Source: Micromonosporaceae bacterium (lineage in GTDB: Bacteria; Actinomycetota; Actinomycetes; Mycobacteriales; Micromonosporaceae). Taken from it: a stretch of DNA of 57,868 nt. The stretch is from the NCBI GenBank assembly GCA_020027875.1, contig JAHRHA010000027.1, positions 1-57,868 on the forward strand, in the 5' to 3' direction. The translations under genes and the position numbers were made by a program. The notes under the pieces were generated by a model. That model made no database searches. It was not told where the DNA came from and was given only the letters and a program-made list of their open reading frames with translations. Shown here piece after piece: positions 10,118 through 18,596 of this stretch; the stretch's first letter is position 1; every line of letters starts with the position of its first letter.

Positions 10118-10876
10118 GTGCCGGTGCCCCACGACTCCCCCATCCTTCCCGAGTTCGTCAATTGGCCGACATTCCCCTTCGAGGGTCACCTGCGAGTAAA
10201 GCGAGTGGACGCACCGGCCGCCGAGGAGCCTCCGCGACAGGGCGAGGATCCGTCGACGTGTCAGGCCTGCCTAGCCTCCGACGACGCGTACATCTGGGTG
10301 GCCGACCGCTGGCGTGTGCGGGCGCTCGACCGCCCGACGGGACTTCCGATAGTGCTGATCCTCGAGTCACGGTCTCACCTTGACCTGGGCGACCTCCCGA
10401 ACCTGCTCGCCGCGGAGTTGGGCGTGATGACTGTGCGCCTGGAGCGAGCCATCCGATCCCTGCACGGCATCGCTCGCGTCCACGTAAATCGCTGGGGCGA
10501 CGGTTCGGCACACCTGCATCTGTGGTTTCTAGCCCGGCCGTTTGGGCAGCTCCAGCTGCGGGGCACGTTCCTCTCGCTATGGGACGACATCCTTCCCGCG
10601 GTGCCGGAAGCGCAGTGGCGTGAGAACTTGGCGATGGTAGCGGCGTGGCTGGCCGAGTTCGGTGGACGTGCGCTGGTCGAGCCGCCGCGCATCGACTGGC
10701 AGGCTCCGTCTCGCTTTGAGAAGGGCACCACCGAGGTGGTCGACGCGGGCGTGCTCGGTTCGTCCCTCGAAGGACCGATCGGCGCGGCCACACCGGACAG
10801 CCGTCACGCTAGCGAGAACGGCAGCGTGGTTAGTCGACCTGCGGATGCGGACCCGACCGGGTCGGACGTGGCGTAA
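10118..10876 (+). CDS. HIT-like superfamily protein of unknown function
   Basis: The 252-residue protein has the segment VHVNRWGDGSAHLHLWFLA near residue 130, resembling the HxHx active-site strand of HIT nucleotide hydrolases. Only the central HLH histidines of the full HxHxH motif are visible. Upstream, CQACLASDDAYIWVADRWRV resembles the N-terminal strand of HIT proteins. It is a soluble protein with no signal peptide. The start is GTG at 10118, with a second GTG two codons later. It lies between parB and the GNAT gene, downstream of a parS. A nucleotide-binding role is inference. Confidence 0.75.
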   Translation: MPVPHDSPILPEFVNWPTFPFEGHLRVKRVDAPAAEEPPRQGEDPSTCQACLASDDAYIWVADRWRVRALDRPTGLPIVLILESRSHLDLGDLPNLLAAELGVMTVRLERAIRSLHGIARVHVNRWGDGSAHLHLWFLARPFGQLQLRGTFLSLWDDILPAVPEAQWRENLAMVAAWLAEFGGRALVEPPRIDWQAPSRFEKGTTEVVDAGVLGSSLEGPIGAATPDSRHASENGSVVSRPADADPTGSDVA

Positions 10877-11005
10877 CCTCATCGCCCTGCGTTGCCACGA
10901 GGAGCACAGCCTCCCCGCAAGTCGCCACCTATGACGCCTGCACCGCGGGTAAGATCGATGGGTCGAAGGAGGCGGCATGCACCCTGGCTCGCGGGAGGTG
11001 TGCGG

Positions 11006-11683
11006 ATGTCACGGCGCATAGTGAATCTCACTCTGGATACTCTTGAGGATCTGCCGCGTCGGTGCCGGCAATGCGTCTATTGGGAGCTCGACCCGGTCGC
11101 CGCTGAGCGTGCGTGCGCAGCGGGCGATCCCGGCCTTGAGAAGGAGGCCTGGGTATCGCAGACACTCCTTGAGTGGGGCTCGTGCGGCAAGCTGATCTAC
11201 GTGGACGGAATGCCCGCCGGCTTCGCCCTATATGCGCCGCCCGCCTATGCTCCGCGGTCCATGGCGTTTCCCACGAGTCCGATCTCCGCCGACGCGGTCC
11301 TACTCATGTCGGCCCACGTCGTGCCGTCGTTCGCCGGCGGTGGGCTGGGCCGCATGTTGATTCAGGGCATTGCCCGGGACGTAACCAAGCGCGGGATCCG
11401 AGCGATAGAGGCATTTGGTGACGCCAAGTTCGGCGACCAGGTCGATGAGCTGTCCGGCTGTCTCGCCCCGGCTGACTTCTTCCTCGCGGTGGGTTTCAAG
11501 ACCATCCGGCCGCACCCCCGATTCCCTCGGGTTCGGCTGGAACTAAGGACAGCCCTGTCCTGGAAGTCGGACGTCGAGTACGCGTTGGAGAAGCTTCTTG
11601 GGTCAATGAATCCGGATGCGATCCTTCGCCCAGCCACCCGCGGCATGTTGTCGAGCGGAACACCGCTCGACGCACTCAGCTAG
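11006..11683 (+). CDS. GNAT family N-acetyltransferase
   Basis: The 225-residue protein has a GNAT fold, with acetyl-CoA loop VVPSFAGGGLGRMLIQ near 115-130 and the following alpha/beta segment VTKRGIRAIEAFGD. An N-terminal CRQCVYWELD motif with paired cysteines is characteristic of this family. The start at MSRRIVNLTL is chosen because a GGGAGG site lies just before it and the longer frame has no homology. The substrate is unknown. It stands between parB and the convergent amidase gene, in the region of parS sites. Confidence 0.85.
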   Translation: MSRRIVNLTLDTLEDLPRRCRQCVYWELDPVAAERACAAGDPGLEKEAWVSQTLLEWGSCGKLIYVDGMPAGFALYAPPAYAPRSMAFPTSPISADAVLLMSAHVVPSFAGGGLGRMLIQGIARDVTKRGIRAIEAFGDAKFGDQVDELSGCLAPADFFLAVGFKTIRPHPRFPRVRLELRTALSWKSDVEYALEKLLGSMNPDAILRPATRGMLSSGTPLDALS

Positions 11684-11762
11684 ACATCTAGCTATATCGA
11701 TGGAAGGTTGCGGTCGCGCCAGCCTGTCGCGACCAAGCGACACTGCTCGTCGTGCGCGCGAC

Positions 11763-11778
11763 TGTTTCACGTAAAACA
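11763..11778. other. Degenerate parS site
   Basis: TGTTTCACGTAAAACA, one base away from the perfect parS palindrome. It lies between the convergent GNAT and amidase genes. ParB binding may be weaker. Confidence 0.65.
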
Positions 11779-11870
11779 TCGCGCCCACGCCAAACGCCAA
11801 GGTATCGACGATCAGCGATGAAATGTCGCGATCGGCGGAGTGCGCCGGATTCGCAGAAATGGGTTTGGGT

Positions 11871-13124
11871 TCACCCGTGCGCGATGAGATTCGCACGGAT
11901 CGCGCGCCCTCCGACGGGATCCACGTCCGTATGGGCCAAGGCCGCCCCGACGGTCGCACCTGTCTCGTCCGCGTCGCTCGATCGTAGTGAGTCGACATCG
12001 ATTGAACCGGTCGTGACGTCGGACTCGATCGGCAGGTACATGCGCTTAACCGCGGCAACGATCGCTTCGACCGCGCGATCGCGAAAGAGCGGGTCAACCA
12101 GTCTATTGCGGTCCTCCCGGGACGTCAGGTAGCCCACCTCTACCCGGACCGCTGGCATGCGGGTAAGTCGAAGCAGATCCCAGGTCTTGGCGTGGGTGCG
12201 GCAGTCACGCATCCCGGTGCGTACAACCATCTCGCGCTGCACGAGCGCCGCGAGCCGCTCACCGAGAGTTGATGTGACGCCGGCATCCCCGTACTGGCCG
12301 TAGTGATAGGTCGCCACGCCCGAGGCGGAGGGACTGGCGTGCCCGTCGAGGTGGATCGAGATGAGCAGGTCGGCACCGAGCTCGTTGGCGAGGGACGCGC
12401 GATCGGACTCGGACTGCCGCTCGCTGGGTGACGGTCCCCGGGTCAGATGCACCCGCATGCCCGCGGCGGCGAGCCGGCCTTCCAGTCGGGCCGCGAGGTC
12501 GTAGGCGATATCAGCCTCCGTCCACCGCAACGGTCCGTCCGGCACGCTGACACCCGGATCGCCACCGCCGTGGCCCGGGTCGATCACAATGCGCTTGTCC
12601 ACAAGCGCCGGACCGGCCGCTCGGAATCGCTCCGTCTCGCGTAGGAGGTTTGGTCGACCGCCGACCACCTTGCGACCCAGCCGACGAAGCGCAGTCATTG
12701 TGTGCGGTCCGCACACGCCGTCGGGCACCAGCCCAACCTCGCGCTGGAAATTGGCCAGGGCCTTCGCCGTGCGCCGACCGAAGATGCCATCGGCTCGGCC
12801 GAGGTCGTAACCCATCTCGAGGAGGCGCTCCTGTAACTGCCGCACATCGTCACCGAAGAGTGCCTCGGGCTGCTCGTGCGACAGCACACGCGAGCCCAGC
12901 GCCCACCGTGCGGCGTCGATCGCGCGCCAGGTCTCCTCGTTAACCTCACCCGTCACAGTGAGCCCACGCGCCTGCTGGAACGCCCGCACGGCCCGTTCCA
13001 CGGGGGCGTCATACACCGCGTCGACATCGGGAGGAATGCGATCGTGCAGAACCGCCAGCGTGGTCAGGATGGCCCGGATCTCAACGACCGCGGCACCACG
13101 GTCACCTCGCCGGACCACGTGCAT
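11871..13124 (-). CDS. cwlM: N-acetylmuramoyl-L-alanine amidase with two peptidoglycan-binding domains (CwlM type)
   Basis: Amidase_3 family protein of 417 residues. Two N-terminal PG_binding_1 repeats come first (VVEIRAIL..., then VRQLQERLLEMGYDLGRADGIFGRRT). The zinc-amidase domain follows, with ligand blocks VIDPGHGGGDPG, WTEADIAYDLA and ISIHLDGH and catalytic Glu block VRVEVGYLTS. There is no signal peptide, as in mycobacterial CwlM, which works in the cytoplasm as an activator of MurA. That parallel is inference from synteny with trxAB-sigM. The start is set at MHVVRRGD, behind an AGGGAGGAAG site. Confidence 0.92.
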   Translation of the reverse strand: MHVVRRGDRGAAVVEIRAILTTLAVLHDRIPPDVDAVYDAPVERAVRAFQQARGLTVTGEVNEETWRAIDAARWALGSRVLSHEQPEALFGDDVRQLQERLLEMGYDLGRADGIFGRRTAKALANFQREVGLVPDGVCGPHTMTALRRLGRKVVGGRPNLLRETERFRAAGPALVDKRIVIDPGHGGGDPGVSVPDGPLRWTEADIAYDLAARLEGRLAAAGMRVHLTRGPSPSERQSESDRASLANELGADLLISIHLDGHASPSASGVATYHYGQYGDAGVTSTLGERLAALVQREMVVRTGMRDCRTHAKTWDLLRLTRMPAVRVEVGYLTSREDRNRLVDPLFRDRAVEAIVAAVKRMYLPIESDVTTGSIDVDSLRSSDADETGATVGAALAHTDVDPVGGRAIRANLIAHG

Positions 13125-13347
13125 CGCCTGCTTCCTCCCTGCCGGACGGAGGCCCCAAATGTGGCGGAGCCTACTCCGAGTTGTCGGCCGCGGCGGGCGG
13201 GTGGTCCATAGCCAACCGCCCACCAACAAAGATCTAAGGCGCAGTCAAGGTTGGGCACAGGTTCGCCGCCCCACGCCGAGGCCCGTTAACGCTCTACGCC
13301 CACGACAAACAGCGCCCACGACACACAGCGCCCTAACGCAAAGCGCC

Positions 13348-13369
13348 CCGCGTCGAGAGACAGACGCGG
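13348..13369 (-). terminator. Hairpin behind trxA
   Basis: Arms CCGCGTC and GACGCGG with an 8-base loop lie 21 bases past the trxA stop codon on the minus strand. No clear T-run follows. Confidence 0.5.
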
Positions 13370-13389
13370 AGCGCGGAGCGCAGGTTCCG

Positions 13390-13710
13390 TCAGATGGCAC
13401 CCTCGATGAACCTGACCAGATCCCCCTTCGGCTTCGCGCCGGCGACCGATTGCACCGGCTGCCCACCCTTAAAGATGGTGAGCGTCGGCACCGACATGAC
13501 CCGGTACGCCATCGCCGTTTCGGGGTTCTCGTCGATGTTGAGCTTGACGATCTCGAGCGTGTCGCCCATCTCGGTCGCTATCTCGCCGAGCAGAAGTTCG
13601 ATCTTGCGGCATGGCGCGCACCACTCCGCCCAAAAGTCCACCAGGACCGGTTTGTCTGACTGCAGCACGTCTTGGACGAAAGTGGAGTCGGTGACTGCCC
13701 TAGGTGCCAT
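13390..13710 (-). CDS. trxA: Thioredoxin
   Basis: A 106-residue thioredoxin with active site WCAPCR near residue 31, the DFWAEWC strand before it and cis-Pro block SVPTLTIFKGG. Most thioredoxins have CGPC; here the second residue of the site is Ala. It reduces protein disulphides with electrons from TrxB, encoded immediately upstream in the same direction with a 43-bp gap. Confidence 0.96.
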   Translation of the reverse strand: MAPRAVTDSTFVQDVLQSDKPVLVDFWAEWCAPCRKIELLLGEIATEMGDTLEIVKLNIDENPETAMAYRVMSVPTLTIFKGGQPVQSVAGAKPKGDLVRFIEGAI

Positions 13711-13753
13711 GCTCTATCCCCTCGGCGTAGCTCTCGTGTGTCAGCGGTTCAGT

Positions 13754-14686
13754 TCATGATTCAAGCGCAGCGACGTAGCGCTCGGCGTCGAGCGCGGCGG
13801 CGCACCCGGTGCCCGCCGCGGTGATCGCCTGACGGTAGACGTGGTCAACCAGATCACCGCAGGCGAACACGCCGGGGAGACTGGTGCGGGTGCTGGGCAC
13901 GTCGGCGATCACATAGCCGTCGGCGTCGAGCTCGATCTGGCCGGCGAACAGCTCACTCCGAGGGTCGTGACCGATGGCGACGAAGACGCCGGTGACATCG
14001 AGGGTGCGCTCGGCGCCCGAGATCACGTCTCGGACCCGCACGCCGCCGACCTTGCCGTCATCCTCGAGAATCTCGGTGACAACCGAGTTCCACTCGACCT
14101 TGATTTTTGGGTTGGTCAGCGCTCGCTGGGCCATGATCTTGCTGGCGCGGAACTCGTCCCTGCGATGGATGATCGTCACGGTGTTGGCGAAGCGGGTGAG
14201 GAAGGTCGCCTCCTCCATCGCCGAGTCACCGCCGCCAACGACCACTATGTGCTGGTTGCGGAAGAAGAAGCCATCACAGGTGGCGCACGAGGAGACACCG
14301 TGGCCGAGCAACGCCTGCTCGCCGGGCACACTAAGCGGCCGCCAGGCCGATCCGGTGGCCAGGATGACGGTCTTCGCCCGGTACTGGGTGTTGCCTATCC
14401 AGACGGTCTTGACGTCACCGGCTAGTTCTACCGCCGAAGCATCGTCGGTGAGCAGTTCCGCGCCGAAGCGTTCGGCCTGTTTGCGCATAAAGTCCATAAG
14501 GTCCGGGCCCATGACGCCGTCCGGGAAGCCCGGGAAGTTCTCCACCTCGGTCGTCGTCATGAGGGCACCGCCGGACTGAACGCCCTCGATGACGAGTGGA
14601 CTGAGGTTCGCGCGCGCCGCGTACACGGCCGCGGTGTAGCCGGCCGGGCCGGAGCCAACGATGATCACGTTACGGACCTCGTCCAT
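13754..14686 (-). CDS. trxB: Thioredoxin reductase (NADPH)
   Basis: FAD- and NADPH-dependent reductase of thioredoxin. The 310-residue protein has the FAD-binding [19 protein letters not shown] at the N-terminus, the redox pair SCATCDG near 136 and the NADPH site [16 protein letters not shown]. The C-terminal FAD block [20 protein letters not shown] is also present. The start at [11 protein letters not shown] follows GGAGGGAAG. It forms the trxB-trxA pair downstream of sigM and its anti-sigma gene. Confidence 0.97.
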   Translation of the reverse strand: MDEVRNVIIVGSGPAGYTAAVYAARANLSPLVIEGVQSGGALMTTTEVENFPGFPDGVMGPDLMDFMRKQAERFGAELLTDDASAVELAGDVKTVWIGNTQYRAKTVILATGSAWRPLSVPGEQALLGHGVSSCATCDGFFFRNQHIVVVGGGDSAMEEATFLTRFANTVTIIHRRDEFRASKIMAQRALTNPKIKVEWNSVVTEILEDDGKVGGVRVRDVISGAERTLDVTGVFVAIGHDPRSELFAGQIELDADGYVIADVPSTRTSLPGVFACGDLVDHVYRQAITAAGTGCAAALDAERYVAALES

Positions 14687-14855
14687 GGACGCTTCCCTCC
14701 GATGGCGCGCGATGACGGCGCGGCCTGTTATCAGACAGCCTGCGATGGGCAGAACGTCATCGTACGAACTTGGGATTCCCGCACGCGGCACGCGTCACTC
14801 TCGGCGCGCCGATGTCGTGCCGAACGCCGGGCGGAAGACGATCAAGACGGGGCGG

Positions 14856-15860
14856 TCACGAGACCGGCGCGGACGCCTTTTCGTCGGCGCCGGCGAGCCC
14901 GCAATCCGGGCCAACAGCGACGACTGTCGATGCCGTCCCTTGCCGGACGAGCACCACGAGGGCCGGCTTCCCGACGAAGCGGGCGTAGTCGACCAGGGTC
15001 ACCGAGCCGGGATGAGCCGATCCGATGGCGTCCAGGCAGGTCCGTAGCGCGGCCGGATCAGTGAGGCGGGACAGCGGTTCGGGGGCGGCGGCCCTGACCA
15101 TCTGAGGCACCTCGGCGCTGGCCTCCTTCGACGCAGCGTCGGACTGTGGCACTCCGCCGAGCGACGGTATCCGGGCGAGCTGGGCAAGCGTCTCCGGTCG
15201 GTAATCACTACCGGAGATAACGAAGCTGGGCGTCCCGGCAAACGCCGCGGTGGGCGCGGCGAGTGCGCCGGGGGCCGGCGCCTGGTCCGACGTCTCCTCG
15301 CGGTTAAGACCCGATCCCGACGCCGTCGTGGGCGCGTTCTGGGTGGCGAACTGGTTGGCCACCGCGATGCCGCCGATGACCGCCACGACCGCGGCCGCGG
15401 CCGCGGCCAGACCGGCCCAGGAGCCCCGCCACCTTCCCCGTGCGGATTCTCGCGCCCGACCGGTGCCTCGCGCCCGAGCCGCGTCGAGCGAGACCACCGC
15501 CGGGATCCCGTCGCGAGTCCCGTCGCGGGTCCCGTGGCGGGTCCCGTGGCGGGTCCCGTCGCGGCGCTTGGCACCCGACATAGCGGCGACCGCTCGCAGC
15601 GAGTCGTTGACGCGCGCGACGACGTCGGCGGGCATGGGCGTCGCCGTTGATGCGGCCCGTAACTCATCTCGCACCAACGCGTCGGCTCGGACCAGCGCCG
15701 CATGGGCGGTGGCCCACCCCGCATCGCTGGCCACGAGATGCGCGACCTCCGCCGCGTCCGCACGGTCGAGGACATCGGCGGTGAAGTCGGCCAGCCGGTC
15801 GAGATCCACCGCAACAGAGTCCGCCGCACCGGACGCCCCAGTACCGAACTCCCGACTCAC
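14856..15860 (-). CDS. Membrane-anchored anti-sigma factor-like protein for SigM
   Basis: A 334-residue protein whose start overlaps the sigM stop by 4 bases. The cytoplasmic N-terminal part (about 1-150) includes a low-complexity segment of four-residue GTRH/GTRD repeats near 101-118. A single membrane segment LAAAAAAVVAVIGGIAVAN follows near 150-170. The rest is a probably extracellular domain of about 160 residues with two cysteines. There is no HxxxCxxC zinc motif, so it is not a ZAS-type anti-sigma factor. Assignment rests on position and topology. Confidence 0.8.
   Translation of the reverse strand: MSREFGTGASGAADSVAVDLDRLADFTADVLDRADAAEVAHLVASDAGWATAHAALVRADALVRDELRAASTATPMPADVVARVNDSLRAVAAMSGAKRRDGTRHGTRHGTRDGTRDGIPAVVSLDAARARGTGRARESARGRWRGSWAGLAAAAAAVVAVIGGIAVANQFATQNAPTTASGSGLNREETSDQAPAPGALAAPTAAFAGTPSFVISGSDYRPETLAQLARIPSLGGVPQSDAASKEASAEVPQMVRAAAPEPLSRLTDPAALRTCLDAIGSAHPGSVTLVDYARFVGKPALVVLVRQGTASTVVAVGPDCGLAGADEKASAPVS
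15509..15562 (-). repeat. 12-bp tandem repeats in the anti-sigma gene
   Basis: Four to five copies of a 12-bp unit encode GTRH/GTRD repeats. Gain or loss of units would keep the frame. Confidence 0.75.
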
Positions 15861-16540
15861 ACCGCACCTCCCCGCTCCGCTCGATCCTGTTCCAATGGTC
15901 CCGCTCCTGATGATCCGACGTCCCCGGCCGTCTGTCGGTTCCCGTGACGTGGGTCATCTGGCGCGTGGCCGCCGGGTCGGGCGTCGAGGCGGAGGTGTCC
16001 CAGCAGTACGGCGAGGCGCGCGCGACCCCGCGCGCAGCGACTCTTCACTGTGCCTTCGGCGACGCCGAGCATGGCGGCGATCTCCGCGACGGAGTATCCC
16101 TGCATGTCCAGCAGAACCAGCGCGACCCGCTGCTCCGGCGGCAGTTGCGCGAGTGCCGCCCGGACGGTCAGCGCGGTGTCTGAGTCGTACGGGGAATCAG
16201 CACCGCGGCCAGCCAGCACGCCGCTGTCGCTCTCGGGCAGTGGAACGGTCGGTCGGGCCTGGCGTCTACGGGCGCGGTCGAGGCAAGCGTTGACAACGAT
16301 ACGGTGCAGCCAGGTCGTGACAGCCGATTCGCCCCGGAAGCGGTCGGCCGACCGGAACGCCGACACCAAGGCGTCCTGGACGGCGTCCGCCGCGTCCTCG
16401 CGGTCGCCGAGAGTACGCAGCGCGACCGCCCACAACCGGTCACGGTGCCGGCGTACCAGCTCGCCGAAGGCATCGGAATCCCCATCGACGTGGGCGCGCA
16501 GCAGCGCGGCGTCGTTGAGGTGGGCTTGCGCACCGCTCAC
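15857..16540 (-). CDS. sigM: ECF RNA polymerase sigma factor SigM
   Basis: A 227-residue extracytoplasmic-function sigma factor. Region 2 spans about residues 23-95 with DAFGELVRRHRDRLWAVALR and ATTWLHRIV-like TTWLHRIVVNACLDRAR. Region 4 spans about 128-180 with LPPEQRVALVLLDMQGYSVA and GVAEGTVKSRCARGRARL. It is followed by a C-terminal tail of about 40 residues. It heads a unit with the anti-sigma gene (ATGA overlap), then trxB-trxA, the same order as in mycobacteria and Streptomyces. Confidence 0.95.
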   Translation of the reverse strand: MSGAQAHLNDAALLRAHVDGDSDAFGELVRRHRDRLWAVALRTLGDREDAADAVQDALVSAFRSADRFRGESAVTTWLHRIVVNACLDRARRRQARPTVPLPESDSGVLAGRGADSPYDSDTALTVRAALAQLPPEQRVALVLLDMQGYSVAEIAAMLGVAEGTVKSRCARGRARLAVLLGHLRLDARPGGHAPDDPRHGNRQTAGDVGSSGAGPLEQDRAERGGAV

Positions 16541-16606
16541 GGCCAGACCCTATCGGGCGGGCGCACCCATGCGCTGGCCGTCACCGACCGCGAGTCACGG
16601 CGCGAG

Positions 16607-18136
16607 TCACGGCGCGAGGACGGTGATTTCGTTGACTGATAGGACGAACTTGCCGTCGTTGTCCGCCGGCAGCTTGGTGATCCACACGAGCAGGTACTGC
16701 ACCTGCTGCTGCACATCGGGTACGGGGAAGACCATCACGGTGCCACTGTGATCATCCAGCGGCTGCCCGATGGCCGTGTACGCGCTGGCTACGGTGGCGT
16801 CGCCGGCAGTCGTGTCCCCGGGATCGCTGCTGCCAGTGCGAAGGGCTACCGACGCTCCCTGTTGACTCACCACCACCCGCACCGCACCGACCCGCGTGGG
16901 CGACCCGAGGTTGATGAGGATGCCCATGCCGGGTTTGAGGCCGCCGAAGTTGGCACGCAGGTACTCATCGGTGGTCCAGCCGGTCAACTCGTCGCCGTCG
17001 ACGACCTTTTCGTAGCCCTCGAACTCGGTCCGATCACCCTTGGGTGGGTCGACCACCCGGACCTGGCTCGCAGCGATAGCGATCGGTTTGCCGCTGCCGA
17101 CGGTCGTCGGTGGGTTGCTCGTTGGACTGGTGAGATCGGGCGTGGTCGGCGCCGGCTCGGGGCCTGCGCCGAGCACCCTCGCGCCGATGAAGGCCCCGGC
17201 AATCGCGATCGCCGTCAGAACGGCGACCCCGAGCGCTAATTTGCCGCCCGCCCGCCGCCGGGTACCGCCCGCCTCGCCGCCGCCGAAGCCCATCGGTCCG
17301 CTGTCGGCGTCGTCGTAGTCGGGCTCCGAGTCGCCCTGCGTGGCCAGGCCCGCGAACTCCGCGGCGAGTGCGGCGGCGGTCGGTGGCGTGGCGCGGCGGT
17401 CGAGCAGTTCCGCCGCGATCTCGTCGAGGTGGCGTGGGATGCCGCCGCGGACCTGGCGAGGGCTAGCCAGACGTCCGGTGCTGTCGCGGACCGCGTCGGG
17501 CAGCGTCGAATGCCCCGACTCGGCGAAGGGCCAGTGGGACGTCAAGCATGCGTAAAGCACGGCGCCGACCGCGCGCACATCGGACTCGGGGTCCGCGGGA
17601 CCGTCGGCGTGGGCGTCGAGCAGAACGACCCGGCCGTCATCGGCGACCAGGATGGTGCCCGGATGAACGTTGCCATGCACGATCCCGGCGGAGTGCAATG
17701 CCGCCACGGCCTCGGCGATCGCGTGTGTGACGAGCGTGGCGCGTTCAGCGTCGAGCGGCGACTGGCGCAGCACATCGCGCAAGGAGACACCGGGCACCCA
17801 CTCGCGCACCAGATAGGCGCGGTGACGCTCGTCGATGGCATCGTAGACCGAGACGAGGTGCGGATGCACCAGCCGGCTGGCGGCGACGGCTGCCGTGAGC
17901 ATGCCCGCGGCCGCTTCGCCGCCGGGCTGGCGCACGACCAGGGCGACGGGTCGACGCAGAACCGTGTCGATCCCGCGCCAGATCTGGCGGCCCGCCGAGT
18001 CGGTGGCGACATGCTCCTCAAGGCTGTATCGGCCCGCAAGCACTTCGCCGGCAGTTGGTGCACCGAAGGTCATGACTCCGGGGACGCCCGGCGGTCCATC
18101 GGGTGCGCCCCGATGCCCTTCGCCTTCGTGGCTCAC
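16607..18136 (-). CDS. Pseudokinase with a membrane anchor and extracellular discoidin-like domain (MurJ partner)
   Basis: A 509-residue protein with a kinase-like N-lobe (VLAGRYSLEEHV) that lacks catalytic residues. The VAxK lysine is Val in RPVALVVRQ, the HRD motif reads HGNVHP, and DFG is replaced by LDAHAD. A membrane segment (LALGVAVLTAIAIAGAFIGA) lies near 295-315. It is followed by a Pro/Thr linker and a C-terminal F5/8-type domain with KGDRTEFEGYEKVVDGDELTG. In mycobacteria an equivalent pseudokinase is fused to MurJ/MviN and recruits FhaA. Here it is a separate gene 460 bp downstream of murJ. The GTG start follows a GAGGAGG site. Confidence 0.88.
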   Translation of the reverse strand: MSHEGEGHRGAPDGPPGVPGVMTFGAPTAGEVLAGRYSLEEHVATDSAGRQIWRGIDTVLRRPVALVVRQPGGEAAAGMLTAAVAASRLVHPHLVSVYDAIDERHRAYLVREWVPGVSLRDVLRQSPLDAERATLVTHAIAEAVAALHSAGIVHGNVHPGTILVADDGRVVLLDAHADGPADPESDVRAVGAVLYACLTSHWPFAESGHSTLPDAVRDSTGRLASPRQVRGGIPRHLDEIAAELLDRRATPPTAAALAAEFAGLATQGDSEPDYDDADSGPMGFGGGEAGGTRRRAGGKLALGVAVLTAIAIAGAFIGARVLGAGPEPAPTTPDLTSPTSNPPTTVGSGKPIAIAASQVRVVDPPKGDRTEFEGYEKVVDGDELTGWTTDEYLRANFGGLKPGMGILINLGSPTRVGAVRVVVSQQGASVALRTGSSDPGDTTAGDATVASAYTAIGQPLDDHSGTVMVFPVPDVQQQVQYLLVWITKLPADNDGKFVLSVNEITVLAP

Positions 18137-18596
18137 CCGTCCTCCTCGTCGGACCCGCTGCACCTCGGACACGCTGCGTCTCGGACACCCCGCTGCGTCT
18201 CGGACACACGGTGCCTCCGCGACCATAACCCAGGACACCGAGTCTTGCCGCAGCTGTGTTCATAGCGTAAGCGCGTCGACACGAACCCGTAGCTGACCAT
18301 ACCCGCGGGCACCCAGAAGTGCTCGCATCTAGGGTGCCCTGCGGGGCCCCCGACGTCCAGCGACCGTCCGGCCGGTAGGGGGAGAACCAAATGGGTGGCG
18401 GCCCGGTGTGTTCCTCGCCACGTGGCCCGCAGCTGTGCACAGGCCCTGCACAGGTTTTCCACAGGCCAGCGCCACCCGATCACAGAGCTATCCACCAGTT
18501 TCACGGAGTTATCCACCGGGGACACCAAGTTATCCACCGGGATGTCCACAGCAGGTCGGAATTGAGCGGGCCCATCTGGAACGGGCTGGGTGGCGG
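18137..18596. other. 460-bp gap murJ to pseudokinase with DnaA-box-like array
   Basis: No gene is supported here. The part nearest murJ (18433-18550) holds seven DnaA-box-like 9-mers in one orientation. The part nearest the pseudokinase has short direct repeats around GCTGCGTCTCGGACAC. Confidence 0.7.
18433..18550 (+). promoter_or_regulatory. Cluster of DnaA-box-like sites
   Basis: Seven sites in one direction: CTGTGCACA 18433, CCTGCACA-type 18444, TTTTCCACA 18455, CTATCCACC 18488, TTATCCACC 18509, TTATCCACC 18530, ATGTCCACA 18542. Most are one or two bases from TTATCCACA/TTGTCCACA. The three middle sites are exactly 21 bp apart, two helix turns. This resembles DnaA-titrating or origin arrays. 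Binding is unproven. Confidence 0.6.

Noticed and set aside
12595..12603. Perfect DnaA box TTGTCCACA inside the amidase gene
   Set aside because: A single site in coding sequence, explained by codons for Val-Asp-Lys; no neighbouring boxes.
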